Positions 61,814 through 64,000 of a stretch of 64,000 bases of DNA are shown here, in pieces. This DNA comes from Parapristionchus giblindavisi (taxonomy: Eukaryota; Nematoda; Chromadorea; Rhabditida; Diplogasteridae): the NCBI GenBank assembly GCA_943737045.1, contig CALSFV010000001.1, forward strand, positions 2,384,001 through 2,448,000. Reading direction: 5' to 3'. Within the stretch, counting starts at the first letter, position 1, and every line of letters begins with the position of its first letter. Under the pieces are notes generated by a model. It was not told the origin of the DNA. It did not search any database and saw nothing but the letters and a program-made list of their open reading frames with translations. Both the position numbers and the translations under genes were made by a program.

Positions 61814-64000
61814 GGATTGTCACAGATTGCTCTATTTATAATTCTTGATAAGATAGAACAAATTCTTCTATTTCTTTGTTTGGTAGCAGCTCCATTACAG
61901 GTTATAGTTTAACTATATTCATCATTTACTTTATTTATTCAAAATGGTAAAAGGTAAAGGTACTTTCCGTTAGTCAAGGTACACGAAGTCCTGCGGGAGA
62001 TCACTGCTAGACCAGTGATAAAATATTATTATTTAAATGTCTTTTGATTCTCTTGGGAGATTAACAAAAAGAGAAATGAACGTAATAAAATCTATTGAAT
62101 ATCGTCATAGATATATTTAAAATTTAGATATACATAATAAAGACGACATTAAATCATATCAAACGTCATACAAGCGATCAATGTCTACATATATTTCTTA
62201 TGAGTATGACATTAGGTGATCTACTACTAACAGGTATAAATCAATATCAATCGATATTCATGAATACCGTAATCCATTCAGGTTTCTGCTATCCGGTCGA
62301 GTTCATTCCCAAGGTTTTCCTCCCTGAAGAACAGCATTTGTGGACGGCAGTCAACTTGTAAGATGATTACTGGAATAGAATAAATAAAATACGAAAATAG
62401 ATTGCAAAAGGGGGGTTATAGTGTCTATTCCAATTTAACAGTTTGGCTATAAGAAAATTCGGTAGGTAAAGTCTCTTCTTCTAAAGGCCAATTTGACCAT
62501 TTTTTTGGGAAAGAATCTTTTTTATACTAATTCGACAATTCTGAGTCTGGCTGATTTTAGAAAAGTTATCACTTAAATACCAAACATCGTTAAGAAAAGA
62601 GAAAAAACAAAACCAAAGACGAATTTTTGAACCGATGAAAATATAAATTGATCTTTTTTTTTGTATAAAAACTGATTTTCACAGTTTCAAAATCAGTTTC
62701 TTTATTTGTTAAATAGCTTTCTCTGTTTTTTTGCATCGTCAAACACTTTTATCATATATTTTTATCTGTTCAAAAATTCGTTATTTGTTTTTGGTTTTTC
62801 TCTCTTTTTTAAACGATGTTTGATAGGTGATCTCTCATAAATATTTTCATATCAATCCTGATATAGTATCTAATGATTCAACTTATAGACTAATGCAAGT
62901 ATTAACATGGATTGCTCTTCTATCATCTTCTCTTTCTCTCGTTCTACTTAATGTTGATAAACTTCTCTACTTCAAATATCCTCTGAGGTGAGCATTTGAG
63001 AGATGTAGTGTGAGTAGATAGCACACAACCAAATATAATGCGATCAAAGATCAAAGATTAAAGATCGAAGATCAATAACTCTTTTAGATATTCAACATAT
63101 ATAACTAGATCTCGAGCACTAGTAATTGTATGTGTTCTTTGGATTGGATGTTCGATATTTGTTGGACTTTGTAAGTTATTTCATCTACTCTATATTAAAT
63201 ATTTATCAATATGTTATTACAACCTCCGGTTTTTTACTGGAGGCGTCGTGCACATTCTGTGGGAAGACGGTGTAGGCCACGGGTTTGACCTCTGTACAGT
63301 GTACGCCGCGGGAATAGGAAGGGATAACGGCGCATAAAAGGATAATAAAATGTTTTTCGTAAAATTTTTGCCGAACGTAATTTTACGACTTTTCTCAAAA
63401 AAAAGATAAAATTATGTAATTTCAAATAAAAATGTAATAACAAAAAACAAAAAAAATAAATGCAGTAAACTCGAAGAAAAATATAAATCGTACATTGTAT
63501 TCCCAAAGATTGATTTTACCGTGAAATTAATTTCAGCAATTTTCCAGTTTTTAGCTATTTTCTCTCCGTTATTTTTCACTTTTCGTAAAGTCGTAAAATT
63601 CCTAAAATGTACACCCCTGGCGCAAACAATGTTGAGAAAACCAAGCACGCCGAAGAGGTACAACAAAACCCATGGTGTACAGCATTTCCTACGCCATTTT
63701 AACCGTATAGATGCCAAAGCAGCGGCCTTCCCATACCATGGCGCACGTTGTTTTCTACGCCGTGAGAAAAAATATGGATATATAAAATGATTATTATTTA
63801 CAGGTTGGTTGAGTGGATGTTTCATCTGTAGCGAATCAAATTGTGATCAAATAGCAATGTTTCCGAATTATGCACAATTATATTTATTATTCACGGTTGG
63901 TATCATAATCCATGACTAATTCGTCATCTCATTAACATATTTAAGTTATTCGTTTGTATCGCTCCTACAGTATCATCATTAATAGTTGCATGTTATGTCA
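61814..64000 (+). CDS. Class A GPCR, partial (runs off the right edge)
   Basis: Exons 61814-61900, 62128-62233, 62282-62357, about 62827-62987, about 63090-63171, about 63805-63890 and about 63946 onward encode helices 1 to 5. They comprise ALFIILDKIEQILLFLCLVA (1), LHIFLMSMTLGDLLLTGF (2, with the conserved Asp), VLTWIALLSSSLSLVLL (3), VIVCVLWIGCSIFVGL (4) and LFVCIAPTVSSLIVACYV (5). The DRY motif is replaced by VDKLLYFKYPLRY. The extracellular Cys after helix 4 (CFICSESNC) fits a receptor. The start is not placed, and the phase between 62357 and 62827 does not fit normal sites, so one exon boundary is wrong or missing. The ligand class is unknown. Confidence 0.65.
62580..62823. mobile_element. 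TA-flanked palindromic MITE in GPCR intron
   Basis: TA (62578-62579 and 62824-62825) flanks CCAAACATCGTT and its inverse. The arms share AAAAAACAAAACCAAAGACG and GAATTTTTGAAC-type blocks. The TA on the right is part of the TAG that precedes the next GPCR exon. Confidence 0.75.
63235..63790. repeat. GC-richer degraded inverted repeat in GPCR intron
   Basis: Blocks near 63380-63400 (GTAATTTTACGACTTTTC) are inverted near 63584-63600 (TTTCGTAAAGTCGTAAAATT), and GTAGGCC/GGCGTAG-type and TGTACA blocks occur on both sides. Ends are not resolved. Open frames on either strand here are by-products of the repeat. Confidence 0.4.

Overview
The window reads as AT-rich nuclear DNA of a nematode, most likely a free-living rhabditid or diplogastrid. 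Genes are broken into many small exons. Introns run from GTAAGT/GTATGT-like donors to TTTTCAG-like acceptors, several only about 40-60 bases long. The recognisable proteins are animal families, one start follows a bare acceptor suggestive of trans-splicing, and compact inverted-repeat transposons are abundant. No bacterial operon, CRISPR or plasmid signal is present. The species assignment is inference.

Layout. The left 15 kb is filled by one very large minus-strand gene (about 14801 down to 753) coding for a charged, low-complexity, probably nuclear protein that I do not recognise. Four inverted-repeat elements lie in its introns, including a 2.8 kb TTAA-flanked palindrome. Next, on the plus strand, is a SMYD-type SET/MYND methyltransferase (15681-22556, 14 exons). 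A gene-poor stretch (22557-30197) holds a 5'-truncated LINE tail and a TTAA palindrome. A peptide-type GPCR resembling the GnRH-receptor-related group follows (30198-33232), then an MFSD11/UNC-93-like membrane protein (34634-37119, 16 exons, complete), and a MYST-family histone acetyltransferase (37875-42452). One intron of the last gene contains a 1.5 kb hAT-type element and another contains an intact tRNA-His(GTG). Next comes a highly reduced ADAM-like metalloprotease (42865-47007), then a small minus-strand gene for a possible secreted protein (about 48850-47529).

From about 48.9 kb to 61.7 kb I see no convincing protein gene. The stretch is dominated by (CT)n, (GGGAGA)n and (TTA)n tracts, degenerate MITEs and a 3.0 kb TTAA-flanked palindrome. 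The right edge holds the first five helices of a second class A GPCR, which runs out of the window.

The genes do not form an obvious pathway. Two are predicted chromatin or protein-modifying enzymes (SMYD, MYST), two are GPCRs, one is an MFS-like membrane protein and one is a membrane-tethered metzincin. The most unusual content is mobile. At least five TTAA-flanked palindromes are present, and three of different sequence carry tRNA-like A-box/B-box modules followed by T runs, suggesting foldback elements that have captured Pol III-type promoter units. Terminal sequences and target-site duplications separate these from TA-flanked (Tc1/mariner-like) and 8-bp-duplication (hAT-like) elements.
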